From NCBI GenBank assembly GCA_964584905.1, contig CAZPCC010000395.1:1-64000 (forward strand): a stretch of 64,000 nucleotides of DNA, in the 5' to 3' direction. The notes below the pieces were generated by a model. It was not told where the DNA came from and did no database searches. It was given only the letters and a program-made list of their open reading frames with translations. Positions 35,002 through 43,240 of this stretch are shown piece after piece (position 1 is the stretch's first letter; the number at the start of each line of letters is the position of its first letter). Both the position numbers and the translations under genes were made by a program. Source of the DNA: JALZIF01 sp964584905. Its GTDB lineage: Bacteria > Gemmatimonadota > Gemmatimonadetes > Gemmatimonadales > Gemmatimonadaceae.

Positions 35002-35625
35002 TTATGGTATCGAGAAAACCTCTTCGTCCGGCGCCACAGTGCCTGGAGCGCGGACGGCGGCAAACACGGAGTCAGTGGCGCTCTGAGTGGTGAGCGCTCC
35101 CATTCTTGAGTGCAGCACCCTGCCGCCGTCACCGACAACAAGCGTGATCGGTACGCCCTTGGCACGATATAGCGATCGCATCCGAGCGTCGGGAAGCTCG
35201 ACAATGGGGAATGTGAGCGATTCTTTCCGCACATACTCCACAGTCGCAGCGGGCGAGTCGAGCGATACACCAATCACCTCCACGCCTTTGGCTGAGCTGC
35301 GCAGCGCGGCGGCGAGTTGCCGCCAGGCGGGTAGCGTCTCGCGACAGTACCCGCATGTGGTCGTGAAGAAGAGAAGGACCTGTCGTCCTCCGCTTGGCGG
35401 ATCGCCGATCGTAATGGTGTCTCCGGCAAGCGTCGTTGCCTGGACCGCGGGGACGACCATGCCGGCGTAAGGCACGAACGCTCGCCGCTCCAGCGCAACC
35501 ACGCGATGCCGCATGCTGCGTGACTGTGCTCCGAGCAGCGCGACCAGCGCGAGGGCGCCGGCCAGGGAAAGGGGAAGGATCTGTCGGGCCGTACGAACAG
35601 TGGCTGAGCGAACATATCGCCACAC
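35002..35625 (-). CDS. Membrane-anchored TlpA-like thiol-disulfide oxidoreductase (copy 2)
   Basis: The 207-residue protein matches copy 1 throughout: anchor ILPLSLAGALALVALLGAQS (about 16-35), catalytic FFTTTCGYCRETLPAW (Cys91, Cys94) and the cis-Pro segment KGVPITLVVG. I start it at the GTG at 35625 because the ribosome-binding stretch AAGGTGGGTCC stands at the same place as in copy 1. It is followed by the intact eight-Cys peptide gene, giving a two-gene operon, and is divergent from the TonB receptor. The thioredoxin domain should face the periplasm. Confidence 0.86.
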   Translation of the reverse strand: MWRYVRSATVRTARQILPLSLAGALALVALLGAQSRSMRHRVVALERRAFVPYAGMVVPAVQATTLAGDTITIGDPPSGGRQVLLFFTTTCGYCRETLPAWRQLAAALRSSAKGVEVIGVSLDSPAATVEYVRKESLTFPIVELPDARMRSLYRAKGVPITLVVGDGGRVLHSRMGALTTQSATDSVFAAVRAPGTVAPDEEVFSIP

Positions 35626-35655
35626 GGACCCACCTTCCAGCATGGGGGGGACACC

Positions 35656-35684
35656 ATAGTGGGACCGAATCACGATTCGCGCAA
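35656..35684 (-). promoter_or_regulatory. Promoter of redoxin copy 2
   Basis: TTGCGC, a 17-base spacer and CACTAT on the minus strand match the copy 1 promoter in position and -35, while the -10 is weaker than the TATAAT of copy 1. Confidence 0.6.
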
Positions 35685-36053
35685 GTACCAATTTTCGAGC
35701 ATCGGGAATGGCACGCCGCCGGTGTCGCCAAGATACGCCGGTGGTCTTGATGGGCAGCCTGGCGGGTCACGATCGCTAGGAGTTGCGGCCTTCGGCACGC
35801 ACTCGCATGTTGGGATGTCCGCCAGCCGAATGCGCACGGACAAAGGTTCGCCGCGCACGTCTTGGAACCATTCGAGCACGAGCCGTTCCTAGCAAAGCCG
35901 CAGATGGTCAGCTCGATTCCGCTCACCCCTTTGGTTATTTGCCCAAGTTGGATGTCATGAGCGCGTCCTGAATGCAGTGCCAGGGTGGCAAACAAAAGCA
36001 ACTCGCCGTCCAGATGCATCGCATCGCCGAACCCCACCCAGTAGAGGAAGGTC
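35685..36053. other. Intergenic region before the TonB receptor
   Basis: About 370 bases between divergent genes. Minus-strand open stretches are present but look non-coding. GAGGAAGG just before 36054 is the ribosome-binding site of the receptor gene. Confidence 0.4.
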
Positions 36054-39020
36054 ATGTCCTCTGTTCAGCAGCTCGTCGCGAAGGTCACGACGCGGACCGG
36101 ATACTTCAATCGAGTTGCCCAGCGATCACGCACTCGAGGCGCGCGTCGCCGAGCTCGAACGACGACGTTCCTGATTGCGCTGCTCGTCAGCGCGCCGTCA
36201 GCAGGCGAGGGGCAACAGCGAGGCGCGGTCATAACGGGCCACGTCCGCGATGCAGCATCAGGCGCAGCCGCACCCGGTGCCATCGTCGCCCTCGAAGGCA
36301 CGAGCATAACGTCCATCGCCGACTCCGCCGGCGCCTACCGGATCGCCGGCGCGCCTGCCGGCCCCCAGGTACTCTTCGTCAGGCGCGTCGGCTACGCCCC
36401 CGCCCGCGTGGCGATCACCGTGCCGCCCACCGGCACCCTCGTTCGTGACCTCGAGCTGGCCGTCAGCCCGCTCCAGCTCCAGGATGTCACCGTCACCGCC
36501 GATGCGGCCGGTCGCGCACGGGGCGAGCTCGGCACCGCCAGCGTCATCGATCGCGACGCGATCGCCGTCCAGAGTGCCACCAGTCTCGCCGGCATCCTCG
36601 AGCTCGTCCCTGGCGTGCCGCTCGCTCCGCCCGGACTCGATGGCGTGCAACAGATCGCACTGCGCTCCGTGCCGACGTCCTTCGGCGGCTTCACCCAGGC
36701 CGGCCCATCCGCGGGCGACCTGGCCAGCTTCGGCACATTGATCGTCCTCGACGGCGTCCCCGTCTCCAACAATGCGAATCTCCAGTCGTTAGGACCGCGC
36801 GGCGATCTCGGGTTTCTCCTGTCGACATCCGCGGGTGGCGGCGTAGACCTCAGGCGCATTCCGGCGAGCACCTTGGATCGCGTCGAGGTCATCCGCGGCA
36901 TTCCGAGCGCACGCTACGGCGATCTGACGCAGGGCGTGATCGTGGTGGACACGCGAGCCGGCACCGTGCGCCCCGCCGCGCAGCTCCGCTACGACGCACG
37001 GACGATCGAAGGCAGCTTGGTCGCCGGCGGTAATGTCGGACGCATCCTCGGCGGCCGGCAGCTGTTGACCGCAACCGCCGACGTCGCACGCACTCAGCTC
37101 TCGCCAGGCATCGGCGACGATGACGTGCTCCGCGTCTCGGGACAGCTCTCCCACCGGGCATTCCTCGGCCGCGGACCAGACGGCGACGCGGCGGCGGACG
37201 ATCCCGCGGCGCTCGCCGAGCGATCGCGCCTCGTGCTCGACAGCCGAGTCGACTATTTCCGCCTGACGCAGAACAATCCCGAGCAGCCCGAGGTCTTTCC
37301 CGGACGTGCGTCATGGGCCCGGGACTACGGCGTCCGCGTCTCGGAGCGCGCGCGTCTTCGCCTGTCCGACCGCTCGCGTCTCGAGCTCACGGCATCGCTC
37401 GATCACGGCCGCCAACGGTCGTACGCGCAGTCCCTCCTCATTCGGTCGGCACTTCCGTTCACCGACCGGCTCGAGCCTGGGCGGCAGGTCGGCCGCTACA
37501 TCGGCGGTGAATACCTATCGAGCCTCTCGCTCGAAGGCTCGCCCTGGCTCATCTATTCCAGGCTCGAAGGCACCACGCAGCGTGATGGACTCGGTGGGTC
37601 GCACATCGTGCGAGCCGGCGCCGAGTTGAGACGAGAGTGGAATGCGGGGGAAGGATACCAGTTCGACATCGAGTTCCCACCGCAAACGACGTTCAACGGC
37701 GTCCAGGGCTTCGATCGTCCCTATCCCTTCGATGTCATCCCGGCCGTTGCGACGAGCGCGCTGTACCTCGACGAGCGGTACCAGCGATCAATCGGTCGTC
37801 GTGCATCGCTCGACATCCAGGCGGGAATTCGTCTGGAGGCGTTGCACGAGGGCACGAGTTGGTTCTCCGGTGCGCGCGACGTCGTTCCTCAGCCGCGGAT
37901 CAATGCCCAGATCGCGCCCGTGCCCTGGATTCGACTGCGCGCGGGAGCGGGGCGCACGGCCAAGCTTCCCACGATCGCCAGCCTCTTTCCGGCGCCGCAG
38001 TACTTCGACGTAGTCAACGTGAACTGGTTCACCAACGATCCGGCCGAGCGCCTTGCGATTCTCACGACGTCCATCCGCGATCCGAGCAACCCAGAGCTGG
38101 GGTTCGCGGTGGGCGACAAGCTCGAGGCGGGCATCGAGTTGGCGCCTGACGAACTGTTCGGCGGCCGGTTGCGCGGGTTGGTGATCGCGCTCACCGCTTT
38201 CGATGATCGCACCAGGGATGCCGTCGGTATCCGCCGTGTGCCCGATTTCCTGCTGCGCGAGCACTTCGACTTCGCCGACTCCACGATCGGCACGGGGCAG
38301 CCCCCCACGATCATCGAGCCCGCCTCACGCGTGGACAGCGTGCCGATCCTGATCGACCGGCCCGACAACATGTTGGACCTGACGAGCAGCGGCTACGAGC
38401 TGACGGCGATCTTTCCCGAGATCCCGGCGCTGCGCACACGCCTGCACGTGCAAGGGGCGCTCATCAAGACGCGCCTGACGTCAAATGGGCTGGACTTCGG
38501 CAACGGGTTTTCCCCGTTTCAACTCGATGAACGAATTCCGCGGTCGCCGTACTGGGAGAACGCCACACGCGTGGGCGAGCGGGCGCTCATGACCTATCGC
38601 CTCATTCATCACGAGCCCGCGCTCGGTCTCGTCGTCACGGGTACCGTGCAGCACTTCGTCCGGGAATCCTCCCATGATGTGGGTGGCACGGATTCGCTTT
38701 CCTTCGCGGGCTACATAACGCGAGGCGGATCGCTGGTCCCGGTGCCGGCGGAGGAGCGCACCCAGCCGCAGTACGCCGATTTGAGAGATCCCCGCATCGG
38801 CATCTTCACGCAGACATCGAAGATCAACCCCGACTGGTTCCTGAGCCTGCAGGTGAGCAAGGCACTCCCCGGTGACGGGCGCCTGTCGTTCTACGCGTTC
38901 AACGTCCTCGACCGCGCCGGCAGGGGAGCCTCGCAAGGATTCGGATCCCGACCGCACCCCGGCATACGCTTCGGCGTCGAGTTGAGCGTGGCGTTCGGCC
39001 GCGCGGGAGGAGGCGCGTGA
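36054..39020 (+). CDS. TonB-dependent receptor with carboxypeptidase-regulatory head
   Basis: The 988-residue outer-membrane protein has a basic N-terminus and signal peptide (TTTFLIALLVSAPSAGEGQQ, about 36-55), a carboxypeptidase-regulatory beta domain (about 58-145; GAYRIAGAPAGPQVLFVRRV), a plug (about 150-310; LAGILELVPGVPL, LIVLDGVPVSNNANL, DRVEVIRGIPSARYGDLTQG) and a long 22-strand-type barrel to the end (RFGVELSVAFGR). Such receptors import nutrients or metal complexes with TonB energy. Its TGA overlaps the GTG of the next barrel gene, so the pair acts together. The substrate is unknown; the neighbouring lipoproteins and peptide are candidate partners. Confidence 0.92.
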   Translation: MSSVQQLVAKVTTRTGYFNRVAQRSRTRGARRRARTTTFLIALLVSAPSAGEGQQRGAVITGHVRDAASGAAAPGAIVALEGTSITSIADSAGAYRIAGAPAGPQVLFVRRVGYAPARVAITVPPTGTLVRDLELAVSPLQLQDVTVTADAAGRARGELGTASVIDRDAIAVQSATSLAGILELVPGVPLAPPGLDGVQQIALRSVPTSFGGFTQAGPSAGDLASFGTLIVLDGVPVSNNANLQSLGPRGDLGFLLSTSAGGGVDLRRIPASTLDRVEVIRGIPSARYGDLTQGVIVVDTRAGTVRPAAQLRYDARTIEGSLVAGGNVGRILGGRQLLTATADVARTQLSPGIGDDDVLRVSGQLSHRAFLGRGPDGDAAADDPAALAERSRLVLDSRVDYFRLTQNNPEQPEVFPGRASWARDYGVRVSERARLRLSDRSRLELTASLDHGRQRSYAQSLLIRSALPFTDRLEPGRQVGRYIGGEYLSSLSLEGSPWLIYSRLEGTTQRDGLGGSHIVRAGAELRREWNAGEGYQFDIEFPPQTTFNGVQGFDRPYPFDVIPAVATSALYLDERYQRSIGRRASLDIQAGIRLEALHEGTSWFSGARDVVPQPRINAQIAPVPWIRLRAGAGRTAKLPTIASLFPAPQYFDVVNVNWFTNDPAERLAILTTSIRDPSNPELGFAVGDKLEAGIELAPDELFGGRLRGLVIALTAFDDRTRDAVGIRRVPDFLLREHFDFADSTIGTGQPPTIIEPASRVDSVPILIDRPDNMLDLTSSGYELTAIFPEIPALRTRLHVQGALIKTRLTSNGLDFGNGFSPFQLDERIPRSPYWENATRVGERALMTYRLIHHEPALGLVVTGTVQHFVRESSHDVGGTDSLSFAGYITRGGSLVPVPAEERTQPQYADLRDPRIGIFTQTSKINPDWFLSLQVSKALPGDGRLSFYAFNVLDRAGRGASQGFGSRPHPGIRFGVELSVAFGRAGGGA

Positions 39021-40681
39021 AGGGCGGAGCGGTAGTGCCTCCGCTTGCTCCGTACTCAACGCGCACTCATCGAATCACTTGCCTGACGGCCGGCATGCTC
39101 GTTTTCTCGGCCTCCGTGTTGGCGGCGCAGACCATCGGTTCCAACGATCCGCGCACGATCGAGGCACGATCGCCCGTTTGGATGCAGGTATGGAGCCCGC
39201 TCGCGCCGATCATGGACATCCCACGTGAACTGCCGCGCGCGGTCGCGTTGCCGATGCTTCTCACCGCGCCCGCTCCGCGCGTGGGTCAGTTCTGGACCGC
39301 GGGAACGCCGGCCGAGCTGCGAGCCGAGGCGAGCGATTCCTACGCGACCGCTGCCGGCCAGCTTGGTCGGGAGAGCGGCTCGTTCCACCGCCCTCTGGAT
39401 CCGGAAACTGTAGAAACGCGCCAGCTGCACGCGATCGGATGGCGGCAGATCCGCGATAATGGTGCCGCAATCGGCAGCATCGTCGTGGCGAACGAGTTGA
39501 TGGATCCGGCATCTTATGCCGACGCGAGCGCACCATACGGCAGCGCGCCGATGGTGGTGACCGACACGTCCCTCCCGGACATGCGCCGGGTGCGGGCGCG
39601 ACTCGAGGGCGCGGTGGGCTATCGCCTGGGATCCTGGGGACTCGGTGTCGGTCTTGGTGTGGAGGCGCAGGACTACCGCACGGATAACGCGCGGTTTCCG
39701 CGCATCTCGCGCTCGGCGATCCCCGGCGTGGTGTTGGGGATCTCTCGAACCGTTTCGGGACTGCGGCTAGGCGTGCACGGCCGGTGGGTCGGCGGCGCGG
39801 AGACTCTTACACTGAATCCGATCCCGGCCTTCGGACAGGCACACCTGTTATTCGGTTTCACCGAGCCCGATCCGATCTCAGTGGCAATGGTGCCGGGCCT
39901 CTATCGGCGTAGCGAGCGGGACGCGACTGCCATCGGCGTCTCGCTCTCGGGATCTCTGTCAGGCGTGACCTGGGTGCTCGTGGCCCAGCGTGAGCGACGC
40001 ACGGAATCGCAGAGCAGCCAGCGCCTGTCGAGTGGCGAGGACGATTCGTGGACGGCTGAGGGCTTCGCCGGTACCGCCGCACTGCAGGCACGCCCTCTCA
40101 GTCGCGTGCTCGTAACCGCGTGGGTCGGCGGGCGTACGCTGGAGGGCTCGGCCACGCGCATCGGCCTCACCGGTGACGTGTTTCGGGCGCGGGAGAATCG
40201 GGTGCGGGGAATGGTCGACGTTCGTTATGCGACGGTGGATTCGGCGTGGCAGCTTGGTGTGGTGGGTGCAATCGGGCGCGACTACCGCCTGAGAGAGGAC
40301 TTTGTTGCGCTGCTCTACAGCGAGGTGACCGCGTGGTCGCCCGGCGTGTCGGTTGAATTGGCGAGACGACTGGATGCACGTACGGCGGTCTCCATCGGCG
40401 TCGCTCGTAGCTTCGCCGCGGCGAGCTCGATCGTGCCGGACGCGACCAACCTGGGACCCGTGTATCGGCAGCTCATCGCGCCCGAGCACGCGCTCGGAGC
40501 GGCGGAGACACAGCCGATGACGGTGGGGCTCGCGCTCACGCGCGACGTCACGTCGGGGGCCACGGTGTGGGTGCGTGGATGGCGCGAGTCGGTGAGCCCG
40601 AATGGGACGGTCGGATTGCCGTTCTTCCCGGATGGCGATCGCTCGACGTGGAGCGTCGCCGTGGGGGTGCGACTGCGTTAG
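39017..40681 (+). CDS. Outer-membrane beta-barrel protein (DUF6850-like)
   Basis: The 554-residue protein has a signal peptide (CLTAGMLVFSASVLAAQT) and alternating amphipathic strands to a C-terminal WSVAVGVRLR, typical of an outer-membrane barrel. The region QFWTAGTPAELRAEASDSY and the length resemble the DUF6850 barrel family; this assignment is tentative. The GTG at 39017 overlaps the receptor stop, so production of the two is coupled. It may be a partner or co-receptor of the TonB protein. Confidence 0.7.
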   Translation: MKGGAVVPPLAPYSTRTHRITCLTAGMLVFSASVLAAQTIGSNDPRTIEARSPVWMQVWSPLAPIMDIPRELPRAVALPMLLTAPAPRVGQFWTAGTPAELRAEASDSYATAAGQLGRESGSFHRPLDPETVETRQLHAIGWRQIRDNGAAIGSIVVANELMDPASYADASAPYGSAPMVVTDTSLPDMRRVRARLEGAVGYRLGSWGLGVGLGVEAQDYRTDNARFPRISRSAIPGVVLGISRTVSGLRLGVHGRWVGGAETLTLNPIPAFGQAHLLFGFTEPDPISVAMVPGLYRRSERDATAIGVSLSGSLSGVTWVLVAQRERRTESQSSQRLSSGEDDSWTAEGFAGTAALQARPLSRVLVTAWVGGRTLEGSATRIGLTGDVFRARENRVRGMVDVRYATVDSAWQLGVVGAIGRDYRLREDFVALLYSEVTAWSPGVSVELARRLDARTAVSIGVARSFAAASSIVPDATNLGPVYRQLIAPEHALGAAETQPMTVGLALTRDVTSGATVWVRGWRESVSPNGTVGLPFFPDGDRSTWSVAVGVRLR

Positions 40682-40816
40682 GGACGGCCGAGCCAGTGGG
40701 GAAAAACTGCTAGCCGGCCGGGCGAGCGAACTGCGCCAGCGTGTCGAGCGTTATGGCATCGCTCAGGATGCGGTAGTAACCCCGCGCGAAGACGATACCT
40801 ACGGAGCGAGCTGGCG

Positions 40817-41113
40817 TACGAAAATCGGAGCCGGGCGACGTTCGTCGATCGTGACTCCGTTGGTAAGGATTCTGGCGGCGTACGTCGTTTGAGGATTGCA
40901 ACTGCTTTTCTACCGCGGAGGGCGCGGAGGGGCGCAGAGGACTGGTGCGAGGGGGTAGGGAGCCGTGAGGCGTCAGGGTTTCTCTGCGTTTTTTTTACCA
41001 CGGAGGACACAGAGGACACAGAGGACAACAGGAATGAACAGAAGGGACAAAATATGTAAAAAGAGAAACAACAATTAAATCAGGACGTTGACGCGCTATG
41101 TAGTTAGGTATGG
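40817..41113 (+). repeat. Copy 2 of the dispersed repeat
   Basis: Matches 27239-27537 over about 300 bases, with CGGAGCCGGGCGACGTTCGT, GGATTGCAACTGC, TGAGGCGTCAGGGTTTCTCT and GCGCTATGTAGTTAGG in the same order. Here it is not part of a gene. It carries the left arms of the nested inverted repeat. Confidence 0.85.
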
Positions 41114-41245
41114 CAACGAATACCTCTGTGTCCTCTGTGCCCTCTGTGGTCAATTTGTTTTCTTTTCCTTTCCCCGTTCATTGATTGCCTTGTTCGTGTC
41201 GTCTGCCTTGTATGTCCTCTGCGCCCCTCTGCGCACTCTGCGGTG
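40912..41245. repeat. Nested inverted repeat of purine-rich units
   Basis: Outer arms ACCGCGGAGGGCGCGGAGGG... (40912-40941) and ...CCCCTCTGCGCACTCTGCGG (41215-41245) pair with about 3 mismatches in 30. Inner arms GAGGACACAGAGGACACAGA... (40997-41026) and ...CTCTGTGTCCTCTGTGCCCT (41123-41150) pair with 2-3 mismatches in 28. The whole 330-base element could form a double-stem structure. Related CACAGAGGA-unit repeats occur between genes in many bacterial phyla, with no known role. Confidence 0.85.
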
Positions 41246-41358
41246 AAAATCGCGGAGCCCTCAGCTGCATCGAATGCGGAAGTATCCCAGACCCTCTAGA
41301 CAGGCAGATTTAATCGCCAGCTTGCCTTGCGATCTACTCCTCCGATCCTCGTGAAACG

Positions 41359-41396
41359 CAACAGCGGCCGTACGCAATCGCGCACGGCCGCTGTTG
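41359..41396. terminator. Strong hairpin after the outer-membrane protein gene
   Basis: CAACAGCGGCCGT, a 12-base loop and ACGGCCGCTGTTG form a perfect 13-bp GC-rich stem just beyond the stop of the minus-strand barrel gene. It has no T tract and probably acts as a terminator or mRNA 3' stabiliser. Confidence 0.7.
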
Positions 41397-41453
41397 TTGC
41401 AACTGGCGGATGAAAACGGAAACTACTCCGTCATCACCCAAACCCGACCATCG

Positions 41454-41978
41454 TTAGAACGTGATGCCGATGCTGATCGGGGTGGTGGACATGGTGCCAC
41501 CTTCGGTGCTGATCGCATGATAGCGGGCCTCGGCAAACATCTTAGCCGCCATCAGGTTGAAGCTGAATCCAACGCCGGCGTTCCAGCCGATGTCACCAAC
41601 GCGCTTCTGGTCAGGCACTTCGGCCTTCGACCAGTAGTAACCACCGCCAGCCATTGCATACAGCTTGGCCGGTCCGACCGGCACGATGTCGTAGCCGAAC
41701 GCCGCCGTGGCGCCGATAGTGGACATGTCCACGCTGCCGCTCGAGAGCGGCAGGCGGCTGTACAGCCCATCCACACGGACGTGTACTGGCAGGACAGGCA
41801 GTCCGGCGCGAACGCCAACCAGTCCGTGGTAACCCTGGCTCGTCGCGTCGGCAAGTTCGCCGGTCGGCAGGGTAAGACCGCCGCCGATGTTAAACGACAT
41901 CTGGGCCTGCGCCGGGGCAGCCGCAAGCGCGGCCGCGAAAGAGAGCCCGAGCGCAATGGCACGATGACAACGCTGCAT
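41454..41978 (-). CDS. Small outer-membrane beta-barrel protein
   Basis: The 174-residue protein has a signal peptide (HRAIALGLSFAAALAAAPAQ) and eight or so amphipathic strands (FNIGGGLTLPTGELAD, GLVGVRAGLPVLPVHVRVDG, KLYAMAGGGYYWS, SIGITF at the C-terminus). It resembles OmpX/OmpW-type porin-family barrels. It is monocistronic with a strong hairpin downstream. Function unknown. Confidence 0.82.
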   Translation of the reverse strand: MQRCHRAIALGLSFAAALAAAPAQAQMSFNIGGGLTLPTGELADATSQGYHGLVGVRAGLPVLPVHVRVDGLYSRLPLSSGSVDMSTIGATAAFGYDIVPVGPAKLYAMAGGGYYWSKAEVPDQKRVGDIGWNAGVGFSFNLMAAKMFAEARYHAISTEGGTMSTTPISIGITF

Positions 41979-42272
41979 AACTCATCCTCCTGAGAGGTAT
42001 CGTGTTTACGGCGCGACCGCGGCCCGATTCGACTATCGAACCCGTTGCCCGATCCGCCCTGGCCGCCGCGCCCGAAGGGGCGGTGGCAAGCCACCAAATC
42101 GACGAACGGACTCAGCGAGAGGCAACGCGACGCTCTGCACAACTGTTTCGGCAGTGCCGATGAACTCACCTTGCGTTTGTCAGGGTGTAATGCGAAGTCT
42201 CCTGTTAGAGGCGAATCGACGTACTAAACGCATATTTCCGCACCACCCCTGTAAACATTTGAAACAGTCGTC

Positions 42273-43181
42273 ATGACCGAAAACCTGACGTGGCCCGGGC
42301 TTCCTTACGATGAATGGCGCGCGAGTTATGAAACGCTGCACATGTGGACACAGATCGTGGGCAAGATCCGGCTGGCCAAGGCGCCGCCGTTGAACCACTG
42401 GTGGCATACCACGCTCGGCATAACGCCGCGCGGACTTGCCACGTCGGCGATTCCACACGGAAAGCGGAGCTTCGAGATCACATTCGATTTCATCGATCAT
42501 GTCCTGGTGATCGAAGTGAGCGACGGCACCGGGCGACGAATTCAACTGGCGCCCCGCACGACTGCGGACTTCTACTCCGAGGTAATGGCACGTCTCGACG
42601 AACTGGGGATCCCCGTCACGATCTGGCCTCGTCCTGTCGAAGTCGAAACGCCGATTCGGTTCGATGAGGACCATGTGCATCAGTCGTACGATGCAGCGCA
42701 GGTCGAGCGGTTCCATGCTGCCCTCGTGCAAGCGGACCGCGCGCTGCAGCGCTTTCGCGGCCAGTTCATTGGAAAGTCGAGTCCCGTTCACTTCTTCTGG
42801 GGTGGATTCGACATAGCGCTCACCCGATTTTCCGGCCGGCGCGCTCCGGAGCATCCAGGGGGCGCTCCGAACGTGGGCCGTCATGTGATGGTCGAGGCCT
42901 ACTCGCATGAAGTCGCGAGCTTTGGCTGGTGGCCGGGGAGTGCCGCGCATCCGGAGCCGGCCTTCTATGCTTACGCGTATCCGGAGCCGGCGGGCTTCAG
43001 CCGAGTGAGGGTGAGGCCGGATGCGGCGCAGTACCTTCAGGCACTGGGCGAGTTCGTTCTTCCGTATGAGGCTGTACGTCTGGCCCCCGATCCGGACGCG
43101 GCAGTACTTACATTCTGTTCTGACGCGTACGAGGCGGCAGCCGATCTGGGAATGTGGAATCGTCAGGCGCTGGAACGGTAA
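42273..43181 (+). CDS. DUF5996-family protein
   Basis: The 302-residue soluble protein follows the DUF5996 pattern: WPGLPYDEWRASYETLHMWT, LAKAPPLNHWWHTTLGITPR, FIDHVLVIEVSDG, FWGGFDIALTRFSGRRAPEH and the Pro/Tyr-rich AAHPEPAFYAYAYPEPAGF stretch. Conserved Trp, His and Tyr residues suggest an enzyme, but no reaction is established for the family. It has no signal peptide. Confidence 0.85.
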   Translation: MTENLTWPGLPYDEWRASYETLHMWTQIVGKIRLAKAPPLNHWWHTTLGITPRGLATSAIPHGKRSFEITFDFIDHVLVIEVSDGTGRRIQLAPRTTADFYSEVMARLDELGIPVTIWPRPVEVETPIRFDEDHVHQSYDAAQVERFHAALVQADRALQRFRGQFIGKSSPVHFFWGGFDIALTRFSGRRAPEHPGGAPNVGRHVMVEAYSHEVASFGWWPGSAAHPEPAFYAYAYPEPAGFSRVRVRPDAAQYLQALGEFVLPYEAVRLAPDPDAAVLTFCSDAYEAAADLGMWNRQALER

Positions 43182-43240
43182 CCCGGCACCGCCAACCTCT
43201 CTAACTCGAGCGACGGCAAGGCCGTCAAGGATCTGGTGGC

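Noticed and set aside
35685..36055. Minus-strand open stretch before the TonB receptor (TLALHSGRAHDIQL)
   Set aside because: No ribosome-binding site, no family match and no matching sequence upstream of redoxin copy 1.
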